This document shows positions 44,400 through 54,174 of a stretch of DNA of 64,000 bases, in pieces. Below the pieces are notes generated by a model, which was not told the origin of the DNA, did not search any database, and saw only the letters and a program-made list of their open reading frames with translations. The DNA comes from Natrinema salifodinae. GTDB taxonomy: Archaea > Halobacteriota > Halobacteria > Halobacteriales > Natrialbaceae. The stretch covers positions 558,001 through 622,000 of the forward strand of contig NZ_FOIS01000001.1 in assembly GCF_900110455.1 (NCBI RefSeq), given 5' to 3'. The translations under genes were made by a program, and so were the position numbers. How positions within the stretch are numbered: position 1 is the first letter of the stretch; every line of letters starts with the position of its first letter.

Positions 44400-45752
44400 T
44401 CAGTCGACTAGCTGGATCAGGTTTCCGTTGCGCGTGACGTGGAGGTCACGGCCCATTTTGTACCCCTCGTCCTCACAGAGGTTGACGTAGCTCGAGTAGC
44501 CGCTCATATCCTGGTGGGCCGGGATGACGTGCTGGGGCTGGAGTGCGTTGAGCATCTCGTAGTGGCCCTCCTGGTTGAGGTGGCCCGAGACGTGGATGTC
44601 GTCGTAGATGCGAGCGCCCTGCATGCCCAGCAGCTTCTCGGCCTGGTAGCGCTGACCCTCGTTGGTTGGCTCCGGAATGACGCGGGCGGAGAAGACGACC
44701 TTGTCCCCGTCGTCCAGTTCGTACGGCGTCTCGCCGCGGGCCATCCGAGTGAGCATCGCGCGGGGCTCGCCCTGGTGGCCGGTGACGACGGGCAGGTAGT
44801 CGCCCTTGCCCTCGTTCATGATGCGTTTGAACGTGCGGTCGACGGACTTGCGGTGGCCGAACATCCCTAGGTCGGTGGGGAAGTCGATGAAGTCGAGCCG
44901 CTCCGCGGTGCCCGAGTACTTCTCCATCGACCGACCGAGCAGGACGGGCTGGCGGCCGATGTCGTCGGCGAACTCGACGAGCGACTTCACGCGAGCGATG
45001 TGACTCGAGAAGGTCGTCGCGACGAGTCCGCCGTCGTAGTCCTCGAGACTGTAGAGAACGTCACGGAGGTGTTCGCGGGCGACCCGCTCGGAGGGCGTCC
45101 GCCCCTTCTTGTTCGCGTTGGTACAGTCCTCGATGTAGGCGAGGACGCCGTTGCCCTCGCGACCGATCTCGCGGAACCGCTTCATGTCGATCGGGTCGCC
45201 GATGACGGGCGTGTGGTCCATGCGCTTGTCCAGCCCGTAGACGACCGCACCTTCGGGCGTGTGGAGGACAGGGTTGATGGCGTCGATGATCGAGTGCGTG
45301 ACGTTGACGAACTCGAGGTCGACCTGGCCGGAGTCGCCGATCGACATCGTCTCGCCGGCCTCCATCTTGATCAGATCGTTCTCGACGCCGAACTTCTGCT
45401 CGCCCTCGATCTGCTGTTTGACGAGTTCGATCGTAAACGGCGTTGCGACGACCGGCGCGTTGTACCGGTGGGCCAGCTTGGAGATGGCGCCGATGTGGTC
45501 GAGGTGGCCGTGCGTGGGCACGATGGCCTGCACGTCGCCCTCGAGGTCGCTCATGACCCGATCGTCGGGGATTGCGCCCATGTCGATCAGATCGAGACTG
45601 TGCATCCGCTCGGTTTCGACGTTGTCGTGGATGAGAACCTGCGAGAGGTTCAGACCCATGTCGAAGATGACGACGTCGTCCCCGGCACGGACGGCAGTCA
45701 TCTGCCGTCCGACTTCTTCGTAGCCGCCGATGGTTGCGATTTCGATTTCCAT
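44400..45752 (-). CDS. rnj: RNase J, archaeal 5'-3' exonuclease
   Basis: 450 residues. The metal site THGHLDHIG begins at residue 80, with later [22 protein letters not shown] (beta-CASP motif A region) and [17 protein letters not shown] motifs B-C. Archaeal RNase J degrades or trims RNA from the 5' end. It lies directly before idsA (one-base gap). In haloarchaea RNase J typically sits with ipk, mvk and idsA, and the Trk block here separates them. A leader of about 170 bases is possible if the TATA-like GTTTTTAAGAC at 45961-45951 is used. Confidence 0.94.
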   Translation of the reverse strand: MEIEIATIGGYEEVGRQMTAVRAGDDVVIFDMGLNLSQVLIHDNVETERMHSLDLIDMGAIPDDRVMSDLEGDVQAIVPTHGHLDHIGAISKLAHRYNAPVVATPFTIELVKQQIEGEQKFGVENDLIKMEAGETMSIGDSGQVDLEFVNVTHSIIDAINPVLHTPEGAVVYGLDKRMDHTPVIGDPIDMKRFREIGREGNGVLAYIEDCTNANKKGRTPSERVAREHLRDVLYSLEDYDGGLVATTFSSHIARVKSLVEFADDIGRQPVLLGRSMEKYSGTAERLDFIDFPTDLGMFGHRKSVDRTFKRIMNEGKGDYLPVVTGHQGEPRAMLTRMARGETPYELDDGDKVVFSARVIPEPTNEGQRYQAEKLLGMQGARIYDDIHVSGHLNQEGHYEMLNALQPQHVIPAHQDMSGYSSYVNLCEDEGYKMGRDLHVTRNGNLIQLVD

Positions 45753-46111
45753 GATTCGTTGTACTGAAAGCCGCGTTATGGACTCTCATCGAAACGGTCC
45801 GCGGACTCCCGGTTGTGCGGCCCCGGCGTCTTACAGCGCGTCGGCCATCCCGCTATGCGTTCTGGAGACAACCGCCTCCGGTCGGCACACGACATCGTGA
45901 GCCCGAACGCACTTGCCCGCGGGTTTCGCTAGTTCCCCGTACACGCCCAGGTCTTAAAAACACCGTGGGTTAGCCTGCCCGTCGCGGCGCCACCGCTCAC
46001 ACCGCCCTCGCTCTATCCGTCGACGCGATGCTACAGCCGTTCTCGCATCGAAATCCATTTGCCGATCGCTCGAAAACCGCCGGGAATAGCAATGATTCCG
46101 GAGGGACCGTC
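45753..46111. other. Divergent spacer between rnj and trkA
   Basis: 359 bases with no convincing gene. A TATA-like element at 45951-45961 could serve rnj (minus) or trkA (plus). No RNA gene or repeat was recognised. Confidence 0.45.
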
Positions 46112-47443
46112 GTGTACGTGATCATCGTCGGAGCCGGCGAGGTCGGCCGATCGATCGCAGCCAACTTAGAAGAGACCCACGACGTCGTCGTGGTCGATCG
46201 GGACGCCGCCGTCACCGAGGAACTCACCTATTCGCTGGACGTCCTCACGATTCACGGCGACGGAACCGACCTCGAGACGCTCCGCGAGGCCGGCCTCGAA
46301 CAGGCGGGCCTGGTCATCGCGTGTACGGACAACGACGAGACCAACGCGGTCGTCTGTGGCGCCGCGAAGGCCGCGACCGACGTGTTCACCATCGCCCGCG
46401 TGCGCCGCCGGATGCTCTTGGAGACCTGGCAGGGGTCACAGGGCGCGTTCGGCGTCGACTTCATGGTCTGTACCGACCTGCTGACCGCCCAGACGATCTT
46501 CCGGATCTCGGGGCTGCCGAGCGCGCACGACGTCGACACGTTCGCCGGCGGGCTCATACGGATGGCCGAGTTCGACATTCCGACCGACAGCCCGATCGCC
46601 GACCGAACCGTCAGCGAGGCCGACTGCTACGACTCGCTGACCTTCGCCGCCCTCTTCCGCGACGACGAAATGCTCGTCACCCGCGGCGACACGGTCATTC
46701 GGGGCGGGGACCGGGTCGTCGTCATCGGCAGCCCCGACTCGATCAACGACTTCGCCGACGAGGTCGCCACGGCCCCCGAGGAGGCCGAGGAGGTCGTCAT
46801 CGTCGGCGCCAGCGAGATCGGCTACCAGACCGCCCGCGAGTTCGAGGACCACGGCTTCCGCCCGCGGCTGATCGAGCGGGATCACGACCGGGCACGCGAG
46901 GTCGCCGAGGCGCTCCCGAACACGATGGTCATGGAGAGCGACGCGACCGACGCCGACTTCCTCGCCCGCGAGCACGTCGACGAGGCCGATGTCGTGATCG
47001 CCGCCCTAGACAGCGACGAGAAGAACTTGCTGGTCTCCCTGCTGGCCGATCGTCTCGGCGTCGATCGGACCGTCGCGATCATCGAGACCCCGGAGTACGC
47101 CGACCTCTTCGAGACCGTCGGCGTCGACGTCGCGATCAATCCCCGCGAGGAGACCGCCGAGGAGATCGTCCGCTTTACCCGGACCGACCACACCGAGAAG
47201 GTGGCCATGCTCGAACACGACCGCGCGGAGGTCATCGAGATCGAGGTCGCGCCGGAGAGCGTCCTCGTCGGCCAGAACATCGCCGCTGCGACGAACAAAC
47301 TTCCCGAGGGAGTCGTCATCGGCGCGATCTCTCGGGCCGGCGAGCACATCACGCCGCGGGGCTCGACGACCGTCGAGCCTGGCGATCACGTGATCGTCTT
47401 CGTGGACGCGGCCGTCCTCGACGAGGTCGTCGACCTAATCTGA
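46112..47443 (+). CDS. trkA: TrkA, potassium-uptake NAD-binding subunit (two RCK modules)
   Basis: 443 residues from a GTG at 46112; the ORF is open from 46028, but the extra 28 residues do not belong to the Rossmann fold. Two RCK_N/RCK_C modules are visible: VIIVGAGEVGRSIAANLEE at the start and VVIVGASEIGYQTAREFED near residue 230, each followed by a TrkA_C half (GDRVVVIGS, then GDHVIVFVDAA). It gates TrkH by NAD/ATP binding. It converges on the small membrane gene and the TrkH at 47706. Confidence 0.93.
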   Translation: MYVIIVGAGEVGRSIAANLEETHDVVVVDRDAAVTEELTYSLDVLTIHGDGTDLETLREAGLEQAGLVIACTDNDETNAVVCGAAKAATDVFTIARVRRRMLLETWQGSQGAFGVDFMVCTDLLTAQTIFRISGLPSAHDVDTFAGGLIRMAEFDIPTDSPIADRTVSEADCYDSLTFAALFRDDEMLVTRGDTVIRGGDRVVVIGSPDSINDFADEVATAPEEAEEVVIVGASEIGYQTAREFEDHGFRPRLIERDHDRAREVAEALPNTMVMESDATDADFLAREHVDEADVVIAALDSDEKNLLVSLLADRLGVDRTVAIIETPEYADLFETVGVDVAINPREETAEEIVRFTRTDHTEKVAMLEHDRAEVIEIEVAPESVLVGQNIAAATNKLPEGVVIGAISRAGEHITPRGSTTVEPGDHVIVFVDAAVLDEVVDLI

Positions 47444-47487
47444 GCGTCCTTCCCATCCCCGTCCTCGTCCCCGTCCGTCTTCGTCGC

Positions 47488-47709
47488 TTAGCTCCGATTC
47501 CGGTCCTCGTGGCGGAGCCCGCGATAAAGGACGTACGCGACGAAAAAGAGGAGATACGCGATCGCGATGGCGCTCGTGATCGGCGACCGACCGACGATCG
47601 CGATGAGGACGATCAGGAACGGCCCGACGAGCAACAGCGAATCGAAGACCCGATCCTCGGCGCCCGATTCGAGAATCTCGCCGACGATCGGCACGTCGTC
47701 GACGTTCAT
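47488..47709 (-). CDS. Small two-helix membrane protein linked to TrkH
   Basis: 73 residues from the ATG at 47709, which overlaps the TrkH stop in an ATGA junction. Two helices (about 24-42 and 44-62) flank a GRSP turn; the tail is RGLRHEDRNRS. Not a TrkA or TrkH fragment. Coupling to trkH and the presence of a similar-size gene before the second TrkA suggest an accessory subunit. Family unknown. Confidence 0.7.
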   Translation of the reverse strand: MNVDDVPIVGEILESGAEDRVFDSLLLVGPFLIVLIAIVGRSPITSAIAIAYLLFFVAYVLYRGLRHEDRNRS

Positions 47710-49256
47710 CGGTACAGCCCTCCGCGGCTGAAGAGCGCCCGCAGCGTCACCAGCACGGGGATGATCTCGAGGCGGCCGATCCACATATTGAACAGGAACA
47801 TGACCTTGCCGAGCGTCGGCAGCGAGTCGGGGCCGGTGATGCCCGCCGAGAGGCCGACGTTACCCTGGGCGCTGGCCACCTCGAAGATGACGTTCTCGAG
47901 AGTGTACTCGCCAGGCGGGAGGATCAGGAGGAGCACGAACATGCCGAGACCGAGGAACAGGAACCACAACACAGCGATGATCGCCGCTTCCTCGAACTCC
48001 TGGCGCAGCTCCCGTTCGGAGAGGCGCCGACCGTTGATGTCCAGTCGCCGGACGGCCGTCTCGGGATAGAAGACGTCCGCGATGCGGAATCGGATGCCTT
48101 TCAGCAGCGTGAGCGCCCGGATCAGCTTGATCCCGCCGACGGTCGACCCGGCCGCGCCGCCGACGATCATGCCGGCCGTCACGGTCAGTTGGGCGTAGGC
48201 CGGCCATCGGCCGAGCGCCACGTTGGTCGCGTCGACGGCGGTCTGGAAGCCAGCGCAGGTCGCCGCCGAGACGAACTGGAAGGAGCCGTACCGGAACGCA
48301 GAGAACAGGGAGTCGTACGTGCCGGCGGCGTAGACGAACGCGGTGAGGACGAGCGTCCCAGCGCTCATGTAGATGAACACCCACCGCGTCTGGAGGTCCG
48401 TATAGAGGTTCCGCAGGTCACCTTGGAGGATTAGGTAGTGGACCGGGAAGGCGATGCTCCCCAGCAGCATGATCGGGAGGAGCGCGAAGTCGATCGCGAC
48501 GCTGTCGTAGGTCGCAATCGACTCGTCGGTGACGGAGAACCCGCCGGTCGCCAGGCCCGTCATCCCGTGGTTGATCGCCTCCCAGATCGGCATCCCGACG
48601 ACCCACAGTACCAGGATCGAGACGAACGTAAAGAGGATGAAGATCCACCAGATCGTCTGGACGGTCGAGACGATACTCGGGTGGATCCGCTCGGAGCGGG
48701 CCTCGCTCTTGTAGAGGGTCAGCGACCCGCTGCCGGGCCTGGCGAGGATCGCCGTCGTGAGGACGATCACGCCGACGCCGCCGACCCACTCGATGAACGA
48801 GCGCCACCACTGCAGCGTGCGCGGTAGCACTTCCTCGTTGTCGGTCATCGTCAACCCGGTACCGGTGAAGCCGCTCATGCTCTCGAACAGGGCGTTGAGC
48901 GGGTCGGTAAAGGCCGCCAGCGTCGCCGTCTGCGACGGGGTGCCAAGCGCCGGCACGCCGAGTTCGACCGTCCACGCGATGAGATAGAACGGCAGCGAGC
49001 CGAACACGGCGACGCAGAACCAGCCCATCGCGGCGATGACCATGCCGTGCAGTTTGCCCGGCCTGGTCGCCTGGCGGAACCGCCGCGTCAGGTAGTAGCC
49101 GATGACGAGCGGGACCAGGCCGGAGACGAGCAGGGCTGGAATCGCCCAGTACTCGCCCCAGACGAGCGGGACGAGCAGCGAGACGAACAGGAGGCCGGCC
49201 AGCGCCTCGAACATGCGTCCCAGGTCGCGACCGATCGTTTCTATCGCCTCGTTCAT
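47706..49256 (-). CDS. trkH: TrkH-family potassium transporter
   Basis: 516 residues, about ten to twelve helices. The four P-loop segments are FESMSGFTGTGLT, GMTGLATGGFSVTD, SAATCAGFQT and ASAQGNVGLSAG. These supply the K+ selectivity filter of TrkH/KtrB channels. LPPGEYTLENVIFE and CSAG-free ends are as usual. It is preceded by the TrkA at 49408 on the same strand and followed by the coupled small membrane protein. Confidence 0.94.
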   Translation of the reverse strand: MNEAIETIGRDLGRMFEALAGLLFVSLLVPLVWGEYWAIPALLVSGLVPLVIGYYLTRRFRQATRPGKLHGMVIAAMGWFCVAVFGSLPFYLIAWTVELGVPALGTPSQTATLAAFTDPLNALFESMSGFTGTGLTMTDNEEVLPRTLQWWRSFIEWVGGVGVIVLTTAILARPGSGSLTLYKSEARSERIHPSIVSTVQTIWWIFILFTFVSILVLWVVGMPIWEAINHGMTGLATGGFSVTDESIATYDSVAIDFALLPIMLLGSIAFPVHYLILQGDLRNLYTDLQTRWVFIYMSAGTLVLTAFVYAAGTYDSLFSAFRYGSFQFVSAATCAGFQTAVDATNVALGRWPAYAQLTVTAGMIVGGAAGSTVGGIKLIRALTLLKGIRFRIADVFYPETAVRRLDINGRRLSERELRQEFEEAAIIAVLWFLFLGLGMFVLLLILPPGEYTLENVIFEVASAQGNVGLSAGITGPDSLPTLGKVMFLFNMWIGRLEIIPVLVTLRALFSRGGLYR

Positions 49257-49407
49257 GTATCGCTCACTGCCGGAGCCGCGTTCATATACACATCGAAACG
49301 TTGATGAAACGGTTCGGACGCGACGCGCGGCGGCGCTCGACGGCGTCGGAGCGGCGATCGCGGTCGCAGTCGCTGTGACCGGACGATCCGCTCGCTCGAT
49401 AGGTGAC

Positions 49408-50094
49408 TCATTGCAACCGATCTTCCGGGTGACCGAACACGTCGGTGAGTTCGGGATCGGCGCCGAACCCGGAGTAGACGGTCACTAAATCGCCCGTTTC
49501 GATCTCGGTCTCGCCGCGCGGGGTGATCGGCGGATCCTGGCCCTCGCGTTCGATCGCGACGATCAGGACCTCGTCGTGGAGCAGTCCGTCCTCGGCCGCC
49601 TCGACGAGGGTCGTGCCGGCGATCGGAGCGTTCTCGGTAACCTCGATTTCGAACACCTCGGCCTCCTCGCCGATCTGCATGTAGTCGACGATCGCCGGTC
49701 GGGCAACCGCCCGATAGAGGTACTCGGCGATGAGTTCCTGCGGGTTCTGCATCGTGTTGACGCCGATCTGGCGGAACACGTTCATGTGGTCCGGATCGTG
49801 GACGACCGACACGATCGCGGGCACCTCGTGTTCCTGGGCGAGCAGACAGACCATGATGTTGGTCGCGTCCCGATCGGTCGTGCTGATCAGCGCGTCCGCC
49901 CGTTCGATGTTGGCGTCTAAGAGGGCCTCGTGGGACGTCGCGTCGTCGTTGAGGACCAGGCAGTCGTACTCATCGGCGACCCGATCCGCGCGCTCGGCGT
50001 CGGTCTCGATGACAACGACTTCGTTGCCCGAGCTGGTCGCGATATCGATGAGCGGAACGCCGATATCGCCCGCTCCGACGACGATAATATACAT
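49408..50094 (-). CDS. trkA: TrkA-type RCK protein, single module
   Basis: 228 residues with one RCK_N (MYIIVVGAGDIGVPLIDIATSSGNEVVVIETD) and one TrkA_C (EVFEIEVTENAPIAGTTLVEAAEDGLL, GDLVTVYSGF). Half the length of the TrkA at 46112, so it should act as a dimer or octamer. It lies upstream of the TrkH at 47706 on the same strand with 151 bases between them, and downstream of a small membrane protein gene. Confidence 0.92.
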   Translation of the reverse strand: MYIIVVGAGDIGVPLIDIATSSGNEVVVIETDAERADRVADEYDCLVLNDDATSHEALLDANIERADALISTTDRDATNIMVCLLAQEHEVPAIVSVVHDPDHMNVFRQIGVNTMQNPQELIAEYLYRAVARPAIVDYMQIGEEAEVFEIEVTENAPIAGTTLVEAAEDGLLHDEVLIVAIEREGQDPPITPRGETEIETGDLVTVYSGFGADPELTDVFGHPEDRLQ

Positions 50095-50218
50095 TACTTC
50101 GGGTTTCTTGCGTTCCCATTGAAAATATATCGCTTCGATAGGCAGGTCCTGCCTCCGGTTCGCACGCGACGATCGGCCGGGTCGGTCGGATGGCGAGCGG
50201 CCGTCATCGTCCCCGCCG

Positions 50219-50458
50219 TTATCGATTCCACGGCGACCGTCGTCGCTTCGACTGCGCTTCGGACTGTTTCAGAATGCGTTCGATAGCCCAGATCGCCCAC
50301 AGGAAGACGAGCGTCACGAGGACGGCCATCTCGATGCGAACGACGGTCCCGTATCGGACGGCCAAGACGAGCGCCATGACGGTCACTGCGGCGGCGACGA
50401 CGCCGAACACGTCGTAAAACGAGTGCGGGTCGCGGACGCTCGGCAGTCGAACGCTCAT
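50219..50458 (-). CDS. Small two-helix membrane protein upstream of trkA
   Basis: 79 residues from the ATG at 50458. Two helices (about 16-34 and 41-61) between a short N-terminus (SVRLPSVRDPHSFYD) and a basic tail (QSKRRRSPWNR). Same size and layout as the TrkH-coupled protein at 47488, though sequence similarity is weak by eye. Upstream lies an AT-rich patch (50459-50480) with the probable promoter. No family recognised. Confidence 0.65.
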   Translation of the reverse strand: MSVRLPSVRDPHSFYDVFGVVAAAVTVMALVLAVRYGTVVRIEMAVLVTLVFLWAIWAIERILKQSEAQSKRRRSPWNR

Positions 50459-50684
50459 AATTCTTTCTAGGCGCGAAACGTATATAGATCCTCGCCCGAG
50501 TGAACCGGCGGCATTCGTCCGCTGCGGTCGGCTACGGATCGCTCGCGTCTCGCCCGCACAGTCGTTTCGAGCCGAAATGCCGTTCTGTGGCGACACAAGC
50601 CCGGTTACGATGGATTAATACGATCCGATAGAATTCCCGTACATACGTGTCCCGAAGCAGGTTCCGACGGGTGATCCCCCGATT

Positions 50685-52223
50685 ATGAGGATCCGCATCA
50701 ATTGGCAGACGAGTCTCGCGCTGACCGGGACCGTCCTGAAGTATCTCTCTGTCCCGCTGCTCGTTCCGCTGACCGTCGCGCTCATCTATCGCGAAGCGAT
50801 CCTCGCGTTCGTCGCGACGATCGCCCTCACGATCGCGGTCGGCCACGCGCTCGAACGGCTCAGTCCGATGCCCGATCTCCAGGTCCGGGAGGCGATGCTC
50901 TTCGTGGCGATCTCGTGGCTGGCGGTGGCGATCGTCGGCGCGGTCCCTTACGTGCTCGCGGGCTGGGGGACCGAGTCGACGCTCGCCCATCCCGTCAACG
51001 CGCTGTTCGAGTCGATGTCCGGGTTCACGACGACCGGGGCGACCGTCCTCGGAGAGATCTCGCTCGACCGCCACTCACACGCCGTGATGATGTGGCGCCA
51101 GCTCACGCAGTGGCTCGGCGGGATGGGGATCATCGTCCTGATGGTCGCGATCCTCCCCGAACTCGCGGTCAGCGGTGCGCAACTCGTTCAGTCGGAGGCG
51201 CCGGGACCGCAGCTACAGAAGCTCACCCCGCGGATCGCCGAGACCGCGCGGATCCTCTGGCTCGCGTACTTCACGTTCACCGTCGTCTATATCGCCTTAC
51301 TGTACGGGCTCCATCTGGCCGGCCTGGCGCCGAACATGGGCCTCTACAACGCCGTCGCCCACGGCTTCACGACGCTCCCGACGGGCGGGTTCTCGCCGGA
51401 GGCCGACAGCATCGCGGCGTTCTCGGCGGCCGTTCAGTGGACCGTGATCCCGTTTATGATCATCGCCGGGACGAACTTCGCCCTGTTCTGGCACGTCTTC
51501 AGCGGCGAGCACCACCGCTTCGTCCGCAACTCCGAGTTCCGGGCGTACATCGCGGCGATCGCCGCGCTGGCGTCGCTGCTGGCCGCCATCCTCTACGCCG
51601 GCGCCGCACCCGCCCTGGCGGAGCTCGGCGGCGTGACGGAGGGCATCCTCGAGAACTCGCTGCGTCAGAGTGCCTTCCAGATCGCGTCGCTGTTGACCTC
51701 GACCGGTTACGCGACCAGCGACTTCGTCGAGTGGAGTTCGACGGGCAAGATCGTCCTCCTGTTCGCGATGCTCGTCGGCGGCTGCGCCGGCTCGACCGGC
51801 GGCGGCGTCAAGGTTATCCGCTGGCTGATCGTGTTCAAGGTGTTGCGCCGGGAGCTGTTTACCGCCTCCCATCCGGAGGTCGTTCGTCCGATCCGCCTCG
51901 GCGGCAACGTGGTCGACGAGGACGCCGTCCGCGGCGTGCTCGGCTTCACCTTCATGTACCTCTTCATCTTCGCCGTCGCGGCCCTACTGATCGCGCTGGA
52001 TTACACCCGCACCGGCGGCGCGATGGCGCCGCTCGAGGCGTTCAGCGCGAGCCTGGCGACCATCGGAAACATCGGCCCGGGATTCGGATTCCTCGGCCCG
52101 TTCGGAAGCTACCTCGAGTTCCCGTACACCTCGAAGCTGCTGATGGTCTTTCTCATGTGGATCGGCCGCCTCGAGATTATCCCCGTGCTCGTCCTGTTCA
52201 CGGGCGGGTTCTGGACGCGCTGA
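50685..52223 (+). CDS. trkH: TrkH-family potassium transporter, second copy
   Basis: 512 residues, about ten to twelve helices. P-loop segments FESMSGFTTTGATVL, GFTTLPTGGFSPEAD, SLLTSTGYATSDF and ATIGNIGPGFGFLGP are typical of TrkH. They differ clearly from the copy at 47706, so this is not a recent duplicate. GGCAGSTGGGVKVIRW is the family signature before the last pore. It is divergent from the small-protein/trkA/trkH operon and shares a 226-base promoter region with it. Confidence 0.94.
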   Translation: MRIRINWQTSLALTGTVLKYLSVPLLVPLTVALIYREAILAFVATIALTIAVGHALERLSPMPDLQVREAMLFVAISWLAVAIVGAVPYVLAGWGTESTLAHPVNALFESMSGFTTTGATVLGEISLDRHSHAVMMWRQLTQWLGGMGIIVLMVAILPELAVSGAQLVQSEAPGPQLQKLTPRIAETARILWLAYFTFTVVYIALLYGLHLAGLAPNMGLYNAVAHGFTTLPTGGFSPEADSIAAFSAAVQWTVIPFMIIAGTNFALFWHVFSGEHHRFVRNSEFRAYIAAIAALASLLAAILYAGAAPALAELGGVTEGILENSLRQSAFQIASLLTSTGYATSDFVEWSSTGKIVLLFAMLVGGCAGSTGGGVKVIRWLIVFKVLRRELFTASHPEVVRPIRLGGNVVDEDAVRGVLGFTFMYLFIFAVAALLIALDYTRTGGAMAPLEAFSASLATIGNIGPGFGFLGPFGSYLEFPYTSKLLMVFLMWIGRLEIIPVLVLFTGGFWTR

Positions 52224-52352
52224 GCGGCCCGCGGTCGCATTACCGTTCTTCATCGGCCGCTCACGTTCGCGTCAAGGTAGCTGTTCGTCGCAGCGTCAAA
52301 GCAGTAGAATCAGTGCCCGAACGTGGTGCCGTCCGCCTGCAACCGTCCGGCG

Positions 52353-53096
52353 CTACTCGATCGTCGTCCCCGGGTTCTCGCCGCCGAGAAACGCGCCCAG
52401 ATCGTCGAGTCCGAAGATCGACGCGGCCGGCTCGAGGTCGAGCAACGTCCGGACCTTGCCGGCCATCCCGCCGGTCACGTCGGTCGCGTCGCTGGCCCCG
52501 AGCACGTCGGCGACGGACTCGAAATCCGTAATTCGGCCGATCACCGCATCGCGCTCGTCGAGCACGCCCGGTACCGTCGAACAGAGGCCGACCCGATCGG
52601 CCGCGAGGTCTCGGGCGAGCGCCGCCACGAGTTCGTCGCCGCTGACGACGGTCGCGCCCGCCCCGGCGTGAGCGACGACGTCCCCGTGCAACACCGGTAC
52701 GAATCCCTCCGCGAGCATGGTTTCGACCTGCTCGGTCGTCAGATGGAGGTCGCCGTCGCTGTTGCGGCGGGCCGCCGAGAACGGGTGGACCGGCACCGCG
52801 TCGACGTCGCGGGCGGCCAGGCGGCTCAGGACGAACTGATTCAGGGTCTTCATCGCGCCGTGGATGTCCAGGACTGCGTCTGCGTCGCGGGTGCCCTCGG
52901 TCGTGGTGACGCCGTGTTCGCTGGCGTGGTGGTGACCGAAGCTCCCGCCGCCGTGGACGATGACGAGGTCCTCGTCGCCGCTCCCGTCGCGGGCGTCGGC
53001 GATCGCGTCCGCGGCCCGGTCGAGGGCCTCGCCGTCGAGCGTCTCCGCGCGATCCTTCGCGGTGATGACGCTGCCGCCGAGTTTCAGGACGATCAT
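52353..53096 (-). CDS. ipk: Isopentenyl phosphate kinase
   Basis: 247 residues, amino-acid kinase fold. K5 in VLKLGGSVIT, HGGGSFGHHHA with catalytic His H55, and VPVLHGDVV are diagnostic. It phosphorylates isopentenyl phosphate to IPP in the alternative archaeal mevalonate route. It overlaps the mevalonate kinase stop by 4 bases (ATGA). The K5 and H55 calls are by alignment to the family. Confidence 0.94.
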   Translation of the reverse strand: MIVLKLGGSVITAKDRAETLDGEALDRAADAIADARDGSGDEDLVIVHGGGSFGHHHASEHGVTTTEGTRDADAVLDIHGAMKTLNQFVLSRLAARDVDAVPVHPFSAARRNSDGDLHLTTEQVETMLAEGFVPVLHGDVVAHAGAGATVVSGDELVAALARDLAADRVGLCSTVPGVLDERDAVIGRITDFESVADVLGASDATDVTGGMAGKVRTLLDLEPAASIFGLDDLGAFLGGENPGTTIE

Positions 53097-54079
53097 TCGA
53101 GCCGCTTCACCCCCTCATCGGCGAGTTCGGCGCGGAAGGCGTCCTCGCAGCCCGGCGTGAACGAGAGGGCCGTCTCGGTCTCCGGCGTCGGGTCCAGCGC
53201 GACGATACAGCCGCCCCCGCCGGCCCCGGTGAGCTTCGCGCCGTAGGCGTCCGCGTCGCGGGCCGCCCAGACCATCGTGTCCAGCGAGCGCGAGGAGACC
53301 CCCAGCGCAGAGAGGAGGCCGTGGTTGAAGTCCATCAGCCGCCCCAACTCTTCGAGGTCGCCGTCCGCGAGGGCGTCCTCGCCGTTTCGTACGACGTCGC
53401 CGATCGCCTCGACCGTGTCGGCGGCGAACTCGTACTCCTCGCGCAGGGTTCGGACGCCCGAGACCAGTTGTCCGGTGTCGCCGGCGCCGCCGTCGAACCC
53501 GATCACGATCGGCAGGTCCGGCGCCTCGATGACGCGGCAGTCGTCGCCCTCGACGCGGACCGCGCCGCCGGTCGCCGAGCAGAACGTGTCCGCGCGCGAA
53601 GCCTGGCCGTCCTGTACCTGGTACTCCGTCCGATACGCGCGCTCGGCAAGCTCGTCGACGTCGAGGGTGACGCCGAGTTCGCGGGCGGCGGCGTCGATGG
53701 CCGCGACGACGACCGCGGCCGAGGAGCCAAGCCCCGCCCCCAGCGGGATGTCGCTCTCGATCGTCACGTCGAAGCCAGCCTCGTCGTTCCCGGTAACCTC
53801 GCGGACCTGTTCGATCGCGCCGTCGACGTAGCCCATCGCGGCGTCGAGCAACGACTCCGAGACGTCGACGTCCGGCCCCTCGCCGGCCGCGCCGTCGTAC
53901 TCGACCGTGAAGCCGTCCAGACTGAGGTCTTCGGCGTTGACTCGGAGTTTGCCGTCGTCGCGTTGCTGCACACCGACTCGTGCCCGCCGCTCGATAGCAC
54001 ACGGGACGGCGGGCTCGCCGTAGACCACCGCGTGCTCCCCGAATAGGTACACCTTGCCGGGAGCGCTCGAGAGTGTCAT
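53093..54079 (-). CDS. mvk: Mevalonate kinase
   Basis: 328 residues, GHMP kinase. Motif 1 APGKVYLFGEHAVVYG (6-21), motif 2 PLGAGLGSSAA (111-121), GQASRADTFCSATGG with the catalytic Asp (about D163), and motif 3 AKLTGAGGGGC near residue 290. It makes mevalonate 5-phosphate, the first kinase step of the archaeal isoprenoid route. First gene of the mvk-ipk operon. Confidence 0.95.
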   Translation of the reverse strand: MTLSSAPGKVYLFGEHAVVYGEPAVPCAIERRARVGVQQRDDGKLRVNAEDLSLDGFTVEYDGAAGEGPDVDVSESLLDAAMGYVDGAIEQVREVTGNDEAGFDVTIESDIPLGAGLGSSAAVVVAAIDAAARELGVTLDVDELAERAYRTEYQVQDGQASRADTFCSATGGAVRVEGDDCRVIEAPDLPIVIGFDGGAGDTGQLVSGVRTLREEYEFAADTVEAIGDVVRNGEDALADGDLEELGRLMDFNHGLLSALGVSSRSLDTMVWAARDADAYGAKLTGAGGGGCIVALDPTPETETALSFTPGCEDAFRAELADEGVKRLE

Positions 54080-54174
54080 GCCGGGCCGTTCGAACGACGA
54101 CGATTAATACCTGTCTGTGTCCGCGTTGCTCGTGACAGCGAACAGTTATGCCGCTGGGGTCGAACGTCGCTCGT

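Noticed and set aside
47706-52223. The two TrkH genes as a recent tandem duplication.
   Set aside because: They differ at most positions outside the pore loops and lie on opposite strands, so they are old paralogues.
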